This document shows, in pieces, positions 22,177 through 31,950 of a stretch of 64,000 nucleotides of DNA. The notes under the pieces are model-generated. The model did not search any database. It was given only the letters and a program-made list of their open reading frames with translations, and was not told where the DNA came from. The stretch spans positions 1,073,829,540 through 1,073,893,539 of the forward strand of contig NC_056732.1 of NCBI RefSeq assembly GCF_019279795.1, given 5' to 3'. This DNA is from Protopterus annectens. Its lineage: Eukaryota; Chordata; Ceratodontiformes; Protopteridae. A program made the translations under genes and the position numbers. Within the stretch, counting starts at the first letter, position 1. Every line of letters begins with the position of its first letter.

Positions 22177-23960
22177 ATGTCAGACAAAGTTAATAATTGT
22201 ATTTCATGTGGGAAGCAAATACCGCATAAGGATTTCCATTCCCTCTGTATACCTTGCTTAGGCCCAGACCACGACGTCTCGGCCTGTCGTTTTTGTGCTA
22301 CATTCAACAGACGCACTATTAAGCGTCGGGCGGAGTTCGCCCAACACTATTTTGGCAAAAAGTTTAATTACAACATGTCGTCGGATACTCCGACTCCAAT
22401 TTTGAGTAAACGACATAAAGATAAGGACCGACATACGAGGTCCGCGACTTCTACCGACACCACGCTAAAGCCAACTACATGTGCTCCGGTTCTCAGCGAG
22501 GCGCCTACGCAGCCCCTGACTACCGATGACACTTCATTAGCGGTGTCTTCTGTGCCCGAGGTCACAGGCTCTTCGGCCCTCACCCTGACTACAGATACTG
22601 AAGTCACTCTTGGCGGGGAAACTCAGAGTTCAGACAGGCCAGCCACCTCTCAAGGTGTCTTCAGGCCTTCTCCTTCTTTTTCCATTAAGGCTTACACTAA
22701 ATCTAAAGCAGCCATGCATTCTAAAAGACAAGCTCCACAGGGCCCCTCTCAAGGCCCCATGCCTAAAAAGCAGATGCTCAAAATGGCTGAGGATTTGATT
22801 ACTCTTATCAGGGGTTCTCAACCCCCCTCGGACAAAAGGCCCAGAGTGGAGGAAGACTACCCTTCCTCGGACCAGGCCTCCATTACTTCAGAACATTCTG
22901 AGGACCAGGAACATTCTTACTCCCCTTTCGAAGATTCTGGTGCAGAGGAGTCCATTCCCTCTGTCTCCCCCCCTGAGTATTACTCTTTTGGGGAAACCTT
23001 GCATACCTTTAGGGAACACTTCCACTGGGAAGGCCAAGAGTACTCAGACTCCAAGAAAAGGCTCAGGGATTTTCTTTTGCTCCCTCAGCACAGGCCTCTG
23101 GCTATACCTCCTGTCTTAGACATACTAGATGATGTGTATTCAGAGGCCAGCCTTAACCCAGATTCTTTACCTCCAGCTCCAGTCAAGCCTGACAGGTATT
23201 ACCGGTTCCTGATTCACACCAATTCCTATACAAAAGCCATGCGGCCGACCCAGAAACTATTTCACAGGGTCCCAAGGGAATTAAGGCCTCCACTGCCAAA
23301 AATCCATTACCTTCTGAGAGACATTCCAGAGCTTTAGAAAGGTGGGGGAAAAAGGTATACACCTCGGCCACTTTAACCATGAGGGCTTTAAACTGTCAGT
23401 TCCATATGTTAAAGTATCAACAGTTTTTGTTATCTCAGTTGAAAAGCAAAATGTCACAACGTGAACAACCAGACTTGAAGGAGTTGCAGGATTTGTTGCA
23501 TAGTGCAGAGAAAGTGGGTAAACATACCTTGCAATGTGGTTTTGATGCTTTAGAGGCCTCTTGTAGAGCTGCTGTTACAGGATCAGTCATACGTAGACAT
23601 GCTTGGCTCAAAGAGCAAACCTTACCAGATCATGTCAAAGCTAAATTACTAGATGCACCTCTTCAAAAAGATGTATTGTTTGGTGTTAAAGCTGAGGAGG
23701 TATTAAAGAAAATGGAGGAAAAGGCAAAATCAATGCAAACAGTGAAAGATTTCCTACAGGTACAACCGCCACGTTTCAGTAGAAATTGGCCTTCAAAAAA
23801 TTGGTCCTTTCCAGCCACGGACAGACCTCAAAGAGGTAGATACAGGCACCCAAGAGGTAGAGGGCAATCTCAAGGATCATTTAGAGGCAGGCACTGGCAA
23901 ACACCTTCACCAAGAGGGGGTGAGGATAGTTCACAGTCATTCAGAAAGCAGACCCAATGA
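22177..23960 (+). pseudogene. DIRS copy C gag-like protein, one frameshift
   Basis: The ATG at 22177 in accgATGt opens a frame to about 23207. Residues C8-C11, H17, H21, C24-C27, H32 and C37-C40 form a compact zinc-binding-like N-terminus. A Ser/Thr/Pro-rich linker follows, then a helical segment (KMAEDLITLIRGSQ) and an acidic stretch with FGETLHTFREHFHWEGQEY. A one-base loss at the VPDSH site near 23205 shifts the frame; the C-terminal part resumes (23340-23960) with ALNCQFHMLKYQQF, HTLQCGFDALEASCRAAV and RRHAWLKEQTLPDHVKAK. This region resembles the LAP2alpha domain, which published work derives from DIRS gag. The C-terminus is RG-rich and basic, fitting RNA binding. Confidence 0.87.
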
Positions 23961-25865
23961 CTTCCCCCTTTGCATGCCAAGCAAGGCTCAAATGGCAGCA
24001 CCTTTAGGCGGAAAACTGGCATTATTTTCGAAAAATTGGCATATTGTCACAAAAGACAAATGGATCCTGGACATTATAGACAAAGGCTACAGATTCCACT
24101 TTCACACCCTTCCAAAAATGAGAGGCATGCCAAACCTGCCACACAATCAAAGGGCAGAGGCACAAAAACAAATTTCAGATCTCATGGACATGAAAACTAT
24201 TCAAGAGGTACCTGCACAAGAACAGGGTCAAGGTTTTTATTCCAGACTATTCCTGGTACCAAGGAAGGGCAAAGATTGGAGACCTATTTTGGAACTATCC
24301 ATCCTAAACACATACTTACTCGTACCAAAGTTCAAGATGCTCACATTACAGCAGCTTCTTCCCATGCTGGGCAAGGAGTCTTGGCTGGTAACATTGGACC
24401 TCAAGGAGGCATACCTGCATGTCCCAATCAGACAAGATTGCAGAAGATACCTCAGATTTCTTGCAGGTTCATCCCATTATCAATTCTCTGCATTGCCCTT
24501 TGGCTTATCTACTGCGCCCAAAGTGTTCACGAAATGCCTGGCATCAGTAATTGCCTTCTGCAGACTTCAAGGGATACAAATATACCCATATCTGGACGAC
24601 TGCCTGATCAAGCGGACAGCAAACACAGTCTTCTGAAACACCTGGTATTTGTAATAATGTTGTTGAAATCTCTGGGATACACAGTCAACAAAAAGAAGTC
24701 AAGACTAATACCCTCTCAAACAATAATTTTCCTGGGTGCCAGCTTGGATACAAACACCCAGATGGCTTACCTCACGCCAGAGAAACAAGGGCAATTAACT
24801 CAATACTTCAGAAAACTGGCAACCTTCACCAGGCTTACTGCAAGGAAAATCCTGCAGGCTCTGGGATTCATGGCATCTTGCATCCTGCTAATCCCATGTG
24901 CAAAGCTGCATATGAGGAAACTTCAGTGGTACCTAAAAAACTTATGGTTTCAACACTACCACAGTTTGGAAGCAATCATACCACTGATTCCATGTCTTCA
25001 AAAGGAATTTCTGTGGTGGGCTCAAGCATGCCAAAGAAACATAGGTCTCCCATTCTGCAAGCCTCAAGCAAATCAAGTCATCACAACAGACGCCTCGGAC
25101 TACGCCTGGGGGGCACACATGACAGATCGATGCATTCAGGGCAAATGGTCACAAAAAGTAAAGCACCTACACATCAATCAAAAGGAAATGCTAGCAGTAA
25201 TAAATGCTATTATGGCTTTCAAAGACCTACTGCATCCAGGACAACTATTGATAAGAACAGACAACACCACAGTGATGTGGTACATAAACAAACAGGGAGG
25301 AACTCATTCATATCCCCTGTGCAGACTAGCCATGTCCCTTTGGAACACGGCTCTGGAATTGCAAATCCAACTTCAAGCACAATTCCTGCCAGGGAAGGAA
25401 AACACACTGGCAGACAACCTGAGCAGAAATATGACAGATCCACACGAATGGAAGTTGCATCCTCAAGTTTTCACAATGATAATTCAAGCATGGGGAAGGC
25501 CAGACATAGATCTCTTTGCCACCCACAGAAATTACCAATTGACAAAATTCTGCTCAAGGACCTTTCATCCACAGGCCTGGAAAGTGGACGCACTCTCTTT
25601 CATTTGGACAACAATGACAGTTTATGCCTTTCCACCTCTTCCACTACTGGCCAAAGTTCTATTAAAAGCCAGAGCAGACAGACCAAAGATGATTCTCATT
25701 GCTCCAGACTGGCCAAGACAACACTGGTACCCACTCCTGAGGAGCCTGACGCATTCCCCACCATGGATCCTGCCTCTAATGCCTCTTCTACTGACTCAGC
25801 ACAACTTCAAAACTCTTCACAGTCAGCTGAAAACACTCAATCTAGCCGCATGGAGGATTCCTTAA
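23920..25865 (+). pseudogene. DIRS copy C RT-RNase H-MT-like polyprotein, one frameshift
   Basis: The open frame from the ATG at 23920 overlaps the gag end. RT motifs are GGKLALFSKNW, FYSRLFLVPRKGKDW, LVTLDLKEAYLHVPI (catalytic Asp), FSALPFGLSTAPKVFTKC and YPYLDDCLI (YxDD-type box, both Asp present). A one-base loss near 24607 (gatcaagcgg, where E has gatacaagcgg) shifts the frame, which then runs open to 25865. RNase H has TTDASDYAWGAH, NQKEML, IRTDNTTVMWYINKQGG and LADNLSRN. The C-terminal DIRS methyltransferase-like region has DIDLFATHRNYQL, AFPPLPLLAKVLLKA and ILIAPDWPRQHWYPL. The enzyme would copy element RNA into cDNA. Apart from the indel no catalytic residue is missing. Confidence 0.88.
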
Positions 25866-26926
25866 ATTCACAGCAGACCCTACTCTCCAAGGAGGTGCAG
25901 GATGTCATTTTGGAGGCCAGAAGGCCTTCCACTAGAAAAGCCTACTCCGCAAAATGGAAATGGTTTTGTGTCTGGAATCAGAAAAAGGGTCAGAATCCTG
26001 GAATACTGAATTTACCTCAAATACTACAGTACCTAGCCGAGCTGCTAGGCAGTGGATTTTCATTCTCCACCATCAAAATCCATGCCTCAGCCATTTCTGC
26101 AGAGTACAACACTGATCCTCCTTTATTCTCTCACCCTCTCTTAAGGCAGTTCCTCAGAGGGGCTAAGAATATAAAACCCCCAAGGAAGCAACCAGTACCT
26201 GCTTGGGACCTCAATTTCATTCTAGAAAAACTAACCCTGCCTCCTTTTGAGCCAGCTGCTTCAACAGATCTGCAATATTTGTCATGGAAAACAGCCTTCT
26301 TTCTAGCTATCACCTCAGCACGCAGGGTTTCGGAACTACAAGCCCTCACGGCTGTGCAGCCTTTCATCATTTTCCATCAGGACAGAGTTTCCTTACGAAC
26401 CAATCCTTCATTTATGCCAAAGGTAGTATCCAGGGTAGCCTTGAATCAGGCTATCCACTTACCTACCTTTTACCCTAATCCACAAAACAAAGGGGAGAGA
26501 CTACTACATTCCTTGGACATTCACAGACAGCTCCGTTATTATTTGGACAGAACAAAGCCTTTCAGAAAATCTGAGCAACTCTTTGTGTCCTATGCTACAG
26601 GTGCTCAAGGGAAGCCTATTTCCAAACAGACAATCTCAAAATGGATAGCCCACTGCATACGCTTTTGTTACTCTTTTCATGGTAAAACTGTACCTACAGG
26701 CATCAGATCTCACTCCACAAGGGCCACAGCTACCTCTGCAGCTTTCCTCAGGGGGGTTCCTACCAAAGATATTTTGGAAGCAGCCACTTGGAGTTCTGTA
26801 CATACTTTCTCCAAGCACTATCACCTACCATTATACTCCAAAACTAGAGCGGGCTTTGCCACTGCAGTCTTGCAGGGCATCCTGGCTCCACCTAGCTCCA
26901 CTTCGTGCCTACCACCCCTTTATTAG
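24878..26926 (+). CDS. DIRS copy C tyrosine recombinase (open frame, overlaps RNase H)
   Basis: Uninterrupted 682-codon frame. The recognisable recombinase occupies about 25860-26926: KEVQDVILEARRPSTRKAY, then WFCVWNQKK and an N-terminal SAM-like helical part (ILQYLAELLGSGFSFSTIKI), then the catalytic domain. The catalytic set is complete: Arg in SARRVSELQAL, HxxR in HSTRATATSAAFLRG, Tyr in FSKHYHLPLYS. Integration of circular cDNA without target duplication fits the precise junctions seen. The first ~330 codons lie in an alternative frame over the RNase H/MT-like coding region and have no recognised domain, so the true start may be nearer 25800. Confidence 0.85.
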   Translation: MHPANPMCKAAYEETSVVPKKLMVSTLPQFGSNHTTDSMSSKGISVVGSSMPKKHRSPILQASSKSSHHNRRLGLRLGGTHDRSMHSGQMVTKSKAPTHQSKGNASSNKCYYGFQRPTASRTTIDKNRQHHSDVVHKQTGRNSFISPVQTSHVPLEHGSGIANPTSSTIPAREGKHTGRQPEQKYDRSTRMEVASSSFHNDNSSMGKARHRSLCHPQKLPIDKILLKDLSSTGLESGRTLFHLDNNDSLCLSTSSTTGQSSIKSQSRQTKDDSHCSRLAKTTLVPTPEEPDAFPTMDPASNASSTDSAQLQNSSQSAENTQSSRMEDSLNSQQTLLSKEVQDVILEARRPSTRKAYSAKWKWFCVWNQKKGQNPGILNLPQILQYLAELLGSGFSFSTIKIHASAISAEYNTDPPLFSHPLLRQFLRGAKNIKPPRKQPVPAWDLNFILEKLTLPPFEPAASTDLQYLSWKTAFFLAITSARRVSELQALTAVQPFIIFHQDRVSLRTNPSFMPKVVSRVALNQAIHLPTFYPNPQNKGERLLHSLDIHRQLRYYLDRTKPFRKSEQLFVSYATGAQGKPISKQTISKWIAHCIRFCYSFHGKTVPTGIRSHSTRATATSAAFLRGVPTKDILEAATWSSVHTFSKHYHLPLYSKTRAGFATAVLQGILAPPSSTSCLPPLY

Positions 26927-26934
26927 CTTTGGGA

Positions 26935-27055
26935 TTCTACCCATCTGTTATGACTGCAGCTGTATGCACGATGAACATAGTACAGTTTTGTACCTACCAT
27001 AAATGTAGATGTTCGAGTGCTAATACAGCTGCAGTCCAGGTTTCCCTCCCTCCTT
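26935..27055 (+). repeat. DIRS copy C internal complementary region
   Basis: The left half (acccatctgttatgactgca to gcacgatgaacat) is the reverse complement of the left terminus. The right half (agtacagttttgtacctacc to gctgcagtcc) is the reverse complement of the right terminus at 27378-27433. The join catagtacag defines the element ends. Confidence 0.92.
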
Positions 27056-27220
27056 CCCCTCTTGGGACAGGGCTTATGGCTAACACTTCCTTATACAACC
27101 TCATTGGGGTATTCTTTTATGGTGTATTTGCTTGCAACTACTGTTTTTTTGATTATATTGCATTTGCTTTATTACATAAATTTATGTTTTGCCTTCCTTC
27201 TGGGGGCACCTGACATCTGG

Positions 27221-27433
27221 GGCAAGAAAAACTGAAGAAAATGGCATCGGCTGGTTCTTTTATACCCCTGTCGCACTGACGACAGGGAAGAAGTGACGAC
27301 AACCGACGCCGGACCTAGACTTTGGAATTCGGCCGACCGAGGACCCGCCTGACGGCAGGAGAACCCATCTGTTATGACTGCAGCTGTATTAGCACTCGAA
27401 CATCTACATTTATGGTAGGTACAAAACTGTACT
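27221..27433 (-). repeat. DIRS copy C right inverted terminal repeat
   Basis: Inverted copy of 21865-22048 plus a right-specific end (tagcactcgaacatctacat and gtaggtacaaaactgtact). It contains the inverted TATA (ttttataccc, about 27258-27267). Differences from the left ITR cluster around the CRE/TATA interval. Confidence 0.9.
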
Positions 27434-28516
27434 TTTCTGATTCTTATGATGATCTGGATTTGCCCTTATCTACTTATGAAGATTCTGATGCAGAGGACTT
27501 CATTCCCTGTGCTTCCCCTCCTGAGGATTTTTCTTTTGGGGAAACCTTGCGTACTCTAAGGGAGCATTTCCACTGGGAAAGCTAGGATTTTTCTGATTCA
27601 AAAAAAGAGTCTTAGTGATTTCTTTCTCCTACCTCAGCATAGGCCTTTAGCTATTCCTGCTGTACTAGACATTGTTGATGATGCTTTTTCAGAATCAAGT
27701 TTGGCCCCTGATTCCCTGCCTCCTGCTCCCAGAAAACCTGACTGATGCTACAGGGTCCCTGAGTCCCACAAGTTCCTTTTTAAAAAATCCTATTGCAGAT
27801 CCAGAGACTATTTCACAGGGGCCCGAGGGCATTAAGGCTTCTACTGCTAAAAATCCTATCCCTTCTGATAGAGACTCCAGGGTGCTGGATAGATGGGGTA
27901 AGAAGGTTTACAATTCTGCAACCTTGGCCATTAGGGCTTTAAACTGCCAGTTTCATATGTTAAAGTATCAGCAACGTGTTATTGGACTGCTTAAACAGAA
28001 AATTATATTGATTCCTGACTGTGTGGAAAATAAAGAATTACAGGATTTAATGCATTCTGCTGAACAAATTGGAAAACATACTTTGCAATGTGGTTTTTTG
28101 ATCTATTAGAGACCTCTTGCAGGGCTGCTGTTACTCTGTCTGTGCTCATAAGGCATGTTTGGCTTAAGAAGCAGTCTTTGCCCGATCATGTTAAAGCTAA
28201 ATTGTTGGATGCTCCTTTAAATCAGGACTGCCTGTTTGGCAACAAGGCTGAGGAAGTTCTTAAAAAGATGGAAGATAATGCTAAATCTATGCAAACTATT
28301 AAATATTTCTTGCAAGTTCAGCCTCCTAGATTTAGTAGGCACTGGCCCTCTAAGAAATGGTCCTTTCCAGCCCCTTCCAGGTCTTCTCAAGCCAAACCCA
28401 GACACAGCAAAAACCCCAGGTTTCAGTCCCAGGGGACACACAGAACTAAGCAGTGGGGGGCCTCCACTTCCAAATCTGGGAATAAGACTCACCCCTATGG
28501 TAAACTTTCTCAATGA
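27434..28516 (+). pseudogene. DIRS copy D gag-like protein, 3' part
   Basis: Continues copy D gag after the copy C insertion: SDSYDDLDLPLSTYEDSDAE, FGETLRTLREHFHWES, then a stop near 27583. The next frame holds LNCQFHMLKYQQRVIGLL and KHTLQCGF, with a one-base insertion at FDLLETSCRAAV (28088). The final part is RHVWLKKQSLPDHVKAK, then VQPPRFSRHWPSKKWSF and the basic tail, ending GKLSQ with a stop at 28514-28516. The LAP2alpha-like domain is recognisable but broken. Confidence 0.84.
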
Positions 28517-30400
28517 CTTTCTTTTAAAATTTCCAAGCACTTGTCAACTGACTGCCCCTTTGGGGGGAAAGATTGCTCTTCGTGCAAATAATTGGGAACT
28601 CATTACTCAGGACAAATGGGTTTTAAATAGTGTCCCAGGGATACAGATTTCACTTCCACATGTTGCCAACACCAAGCGGGTGTCTGGACCTACCCCCAAA
28701 TCAGTGGGCAGAGGCCCAAAAACAAGTACTTTCTCTCTTAAGCATGGGGGCTATTCAGCTGGTACCAGAAGAGGAAAAGGGACAAGGTTTCTACTCGAGA
28801 CTTTTCCTGGTACCCAGAAAAGACAATTCATGGCGTTCTATCCTGGACCTGTCTACTCTAAACACCTTTTTGGAGATTCCAAAATTCAAGATGCTGACTC
28901 TTCACCAATTACTTCCTATGCTAGGCAAAGATGCCTGGTTGGCAACACTAGATTTAAAAGAAGCATACCTGCACATCCCAATCAGGGAATCTTGCAGAAA
29001 ATACCTACGCTTCAAAGCAGTCCTCTGCACTGCCCTTTGGCTTATCTACTGCACCCAGGGTATTCACAAAGTGCCTAGCTCCAGTTATTGCATTTTGCAG
29101 GCAAAGAAATATGTAAATATACCCATACCTGGACGATTGTCTAATTCAGGCAGAAAGCCAGGACATGCTTTTGAATCATCTGGCCTTTGTACAAAGGGTT
29201 CTAACTTGTCTGGGGTACACCATAAACGAAAACAAATCACACCAGGTACCCTGTCAACAAATTATATTCCTGGGAGCAAGCTTGAATACAATTTCCCAGT
29301 TGGCTTACCTCACGCCAAAGAAACCTGAACCTACTTCAAACAAGTGGCCACAAAAACCCTGCTATCTGCAAGACAAATACTGCCAGCCTTGGGGTTCATG
29401 GCCTCCTGCATTCTTCTAATTCCATATGCAAGACTGCATATGAGGAAACTACAGTGGTATCAAAAAAGCCTATGGTGTCAGCATTCTCAAGACTTGGAAA
29501 CAATGATTCCTATCATACCTTGCCTACGCCTAGACTGAGTTCCTTTGGTGAGCAGAGGCCTGCCACCAAAACAGGGACTACCTTTCACACCACCCCCTGC
29601 CGCCCAGACCCTAACAACAGACGCATCAGACTATGCATGGGGGGGGGGTCACCTGGCAGGGAAGTGCATGCAGGGCAAATGGAACCCAAGTCAAATGCAC
29701 ATGCATATCAATCAGAAAGAAATGCTAGCTGTACAAAATGTTCTGACAGCCTTCAAGGACCACATTCTTCCAGGACAACTAATGGTAAAGATGAACAACA
29801 CCACTGTTATGTGGTACATAAACAAGCAGGGGGGTACACATTCTTACCCCCTCTGCAGACTAGCCATGGCATTGTGGAACACAGCCTTGAGCTACCAAGT
29901 GCACCTACAGGCTCAATTCCTACCAGGAAAATTAAATGCACTGGTAGACGGACTAAGCAGAAATCTCATGGACCCACACGAGTGGAAACTGGAACTAAGG
30001 ATTTTCAACAATGTTGACAAGCAAATGGGGGAGCCCAGATATAGACCTGTTTGCCTCTCCCCAGAACTACCAATTGGACAAATTTTGCACAAGGACTCCC
30101 CACAAACAAGCCTGGAAAGTGGATGCTCTGTCCTTCAGCTGGAAAAACCTATCAGTCTATGCCTTCCCCCCTCTGCCTCTGCTCTCGAAAGTATTACTGA
30201 AAATCAAACAGGACAAACCAAGGATGATTTTGATTGCTCCAGACTGGCCGCGCCAACACTGGTACCCCCTCCTGCGCAGTGTGTCATGGTTATCTCCATG
30301 GCACCTGCGTCAGACTCCTTCCCTGCTGTCTCAGCAGGAGAACCAGATTCTGCACCCTCAGCTTCTAACACTGAACCTTGCAGCCTGGCTAATTACTTAA
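28517..30400 (+). pseudogene. DIRS copy D RT-RNase H polyprotein, degraded
   Basis: RT: LFLVPRKDNSWRSILDLS near 28803-28856, ATLDLKEAYLHIPI near 28942-28983. Then about 20 bases are missing after RKYLRFKA (near 29018), which shifts GLSTAPRVFTKCL out of frame. The YxDD-type box is present in another frame near 29120. RNase H: TTDASDYAWG near 29610-29640, where a G run precedes HLAGKCMQGKW; the active-site segment reads KMNNTTVMWYINKQGG near 29785-29835, where Asp of the family motif TDN is Asn, so a catalytic residue is lost. The MT-like tail (DIDLFASPQNYQL, ILIAPDWPRQHWYPLL) is intact to the stop at 30398-30400. Confidence 0.84.
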
Positions 30401-31444
30401 TCTCTCCTTTACCATCCCTTAGCAAACCTGTGACGGATATCATTTTAGAGTTAAAGAGGGCTAGTACTAGAAAATCTTATGCTGAAAAATGGAAAAGATT
30501 CTGTGCCTGGAACCAATCTCAAGGGATGAGCACAGCAGCGCCCAGTTTACCTCAGATTTTACAATACTTAACTGAGATGCTTCACAAAGGCCTGCCTTTT
30601 TCCTCCAATAAAATCCACGCCTCGGCCATTTCAGCTCATTATAACACAGAAACCTCCCCTCTTCTCTCATCCACTACTCAAGCAGTTCCTCAGAGGGGCC
30701 AAAAATTTGAGACCACCCAGGAGAGCTCCAACCCCAGCCTGGGACCTTAACTTTGTCTTGGAGAAACTCACTCTACCTCCTTTCGAGCCAGCTGCTACTG
30801 CAGACTTAAAATTTCTTTCTTGGAAAACAGCTTTCCTTTTAGCAATCACTTCAGCTAGAAGGGGTATCTGAATTACAGGCCCCTTATGGCAGTGGAGCCT
30901 TTCATTATCTTTCATGCGGACAGAGTGACCCTCAGAACTAGTCCATCCTTCATGCCCAAGGTGGTATCCAGTGTGGCTCTTAATCAGTCCATTCATTTGT
31001 TAACCTTCTTTCCCAATCCACAGAATAAAGGGGAACGGATACTGCATTCCTTAGATGTGCACAGACAACTTAGATTCTATTTGGACAGGACTAAACCTCA
31101 AAGGAAGTCTGAACAACTGCTGGTGGCATTTGCTGCAGGGGCAGAGGGGAAGGCTATTTCAAAGCAAACCATTTCTAAATGGATAAGCCATTGCATTCAT
31201 TTCTGCTATAAACACCATGGAACACCTATCCCCCATGGGGATAAGACCTCACTCCATCAGGGCTGCATCTACCTCTACAGCCTTTCTCAGAGGTGTCCCT
31301 ACCAGGGACATCCTAGACGCTGCTACCTGGAGTTTTCTACATACTTTAACCAAGCATTATCATTTTCCAATTTTCTCTAAATCCAGAGCTGACTTTGCCA
31401 CTACAGTCTTGCAGGGCGTTATAGCTGGCCCTAATGCTGTGTAA
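30380..31444 (+). pseudogene. DIRS copy D tyrosine recombinase, degraded
   Basis: The N-terminal part (VTDIILELKRASTRKSYAEK) is in the frame that ends near 30750. RLRTSPSFMPKVVSSVALNQS and YLDRTKPQRKSEQLLVAF lie near 30920-31130. An extra base at gctagaaggggtatctg (near 30860) breaks the SARR-VSEL catalytic Arg segment. Another frameshift near 31240 separates HSIRAASTSTAFLRGV, in which the HxxR motif reads HSIR (Thr to Ile, both catalytic residues kept). The Tyr is in LTKHYHFPIFS near 31346-31378. The frame ends at 31442-31444. Confidence 0.82.
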
Positions 31445-31464
31445 ATTCCTCCTCCCAGCCATAG

Positions 31465-31950
31465 CTTTAGGAATCTACCCAAATGTAATGACTGCAACAG
31501 TGAAGCATGAAGAACATAGTATAGTTGTGTACACTTAACATAAATGTAGATGTTCGAGTGTATTCAGTGTTGTAGTCCTGGTTACCCTCCCTCCAGCCCC
31601 TTAACTTCTTTTGACTATACCTCTATTTCCTTTACTATGCTTAAAAGCTGTTTGGTGTATTTGCTTTTTTATTGGAGGTATATCTTTGTACTTTTATATT
31701 TAATTGCTTCCCATTAGGGGGGCAGCTGACATCTGGGGCAAGAAAAACTGATGTAATGGCATTGGGTGCATGTTTTATACCCCTGACGACCTGCCATCAT
31801 GGGAGAAGGGACAGCAGCCGACACAGGACCCAAGACTTTGTTAATCAGGCCGACTAAGGGCTACCTGCAAACAGATAACCCAAATGTGATGCTTGCAACA
31901 GTGAATACACTTGAACATCTACATTTATGGTAAGTGTACACAACTGTACT
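31465..31950 (+). repeat. DIRS copy D ICR and right inverted terminal repeat
   Basis: The ICR (about 31478-31585: acccaaatgtaatgactgca, gaagaacatagtatagttgt, cgagtgtattcagtgttgta) has point changes relative to copy B. After the ccctccctcc spacer, the right ITR (31737-31950) carries inverted TATA (ttttataccc near 31773) and ends caactgtact at 31950. Confidence 0.86.

Larger units (their letters stand above)
21865..27433 (+). mobile_element. DIRS retrotransposon copy C, near-intact (inserted in copy D gag)
   Basis: A complete 5.57-kb DIRS element. The left edge is atgttcatcgtg and the right edge is aaaactgtact. The flanking gag of copy D rejoins exactly in frame (DSV then SDSYDDLDL) with no duplicated or lost base. 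The left and right ITRs differ at only a handful of positions. Gag and RT each carry one single-base frameshift, and the recombinase frame is open throughout. The ITR/ICR outer sequence (gcatacagctgcagtcat on the left; gtaggtacaaaactgtact on the right) marks a subfamily shared in part with copy E and distinct from A, B and D. Confidence 0.93.
20812..31950 (+). mobile_element. DIRS retrotransposon copy D (split by copy C)
   Basis: Copy D consists of 20812-21864 and 27434-31950. The left edge is atgttcttcgtg and the right edge is caactgtact. Flanks are aaatctcag and ttactgttg, with no target duplication. Left and right ITRs are paired by the shared subtype (gattaacaaaatcttgggtc and its complement near 31830). 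The order is left ITR, gag 5' part, [copy C], gag 3' part, RT-RNase H, tyrosine recombinase, ICR, right ITR. All ORFs are damaged. Confidence 0.9.
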
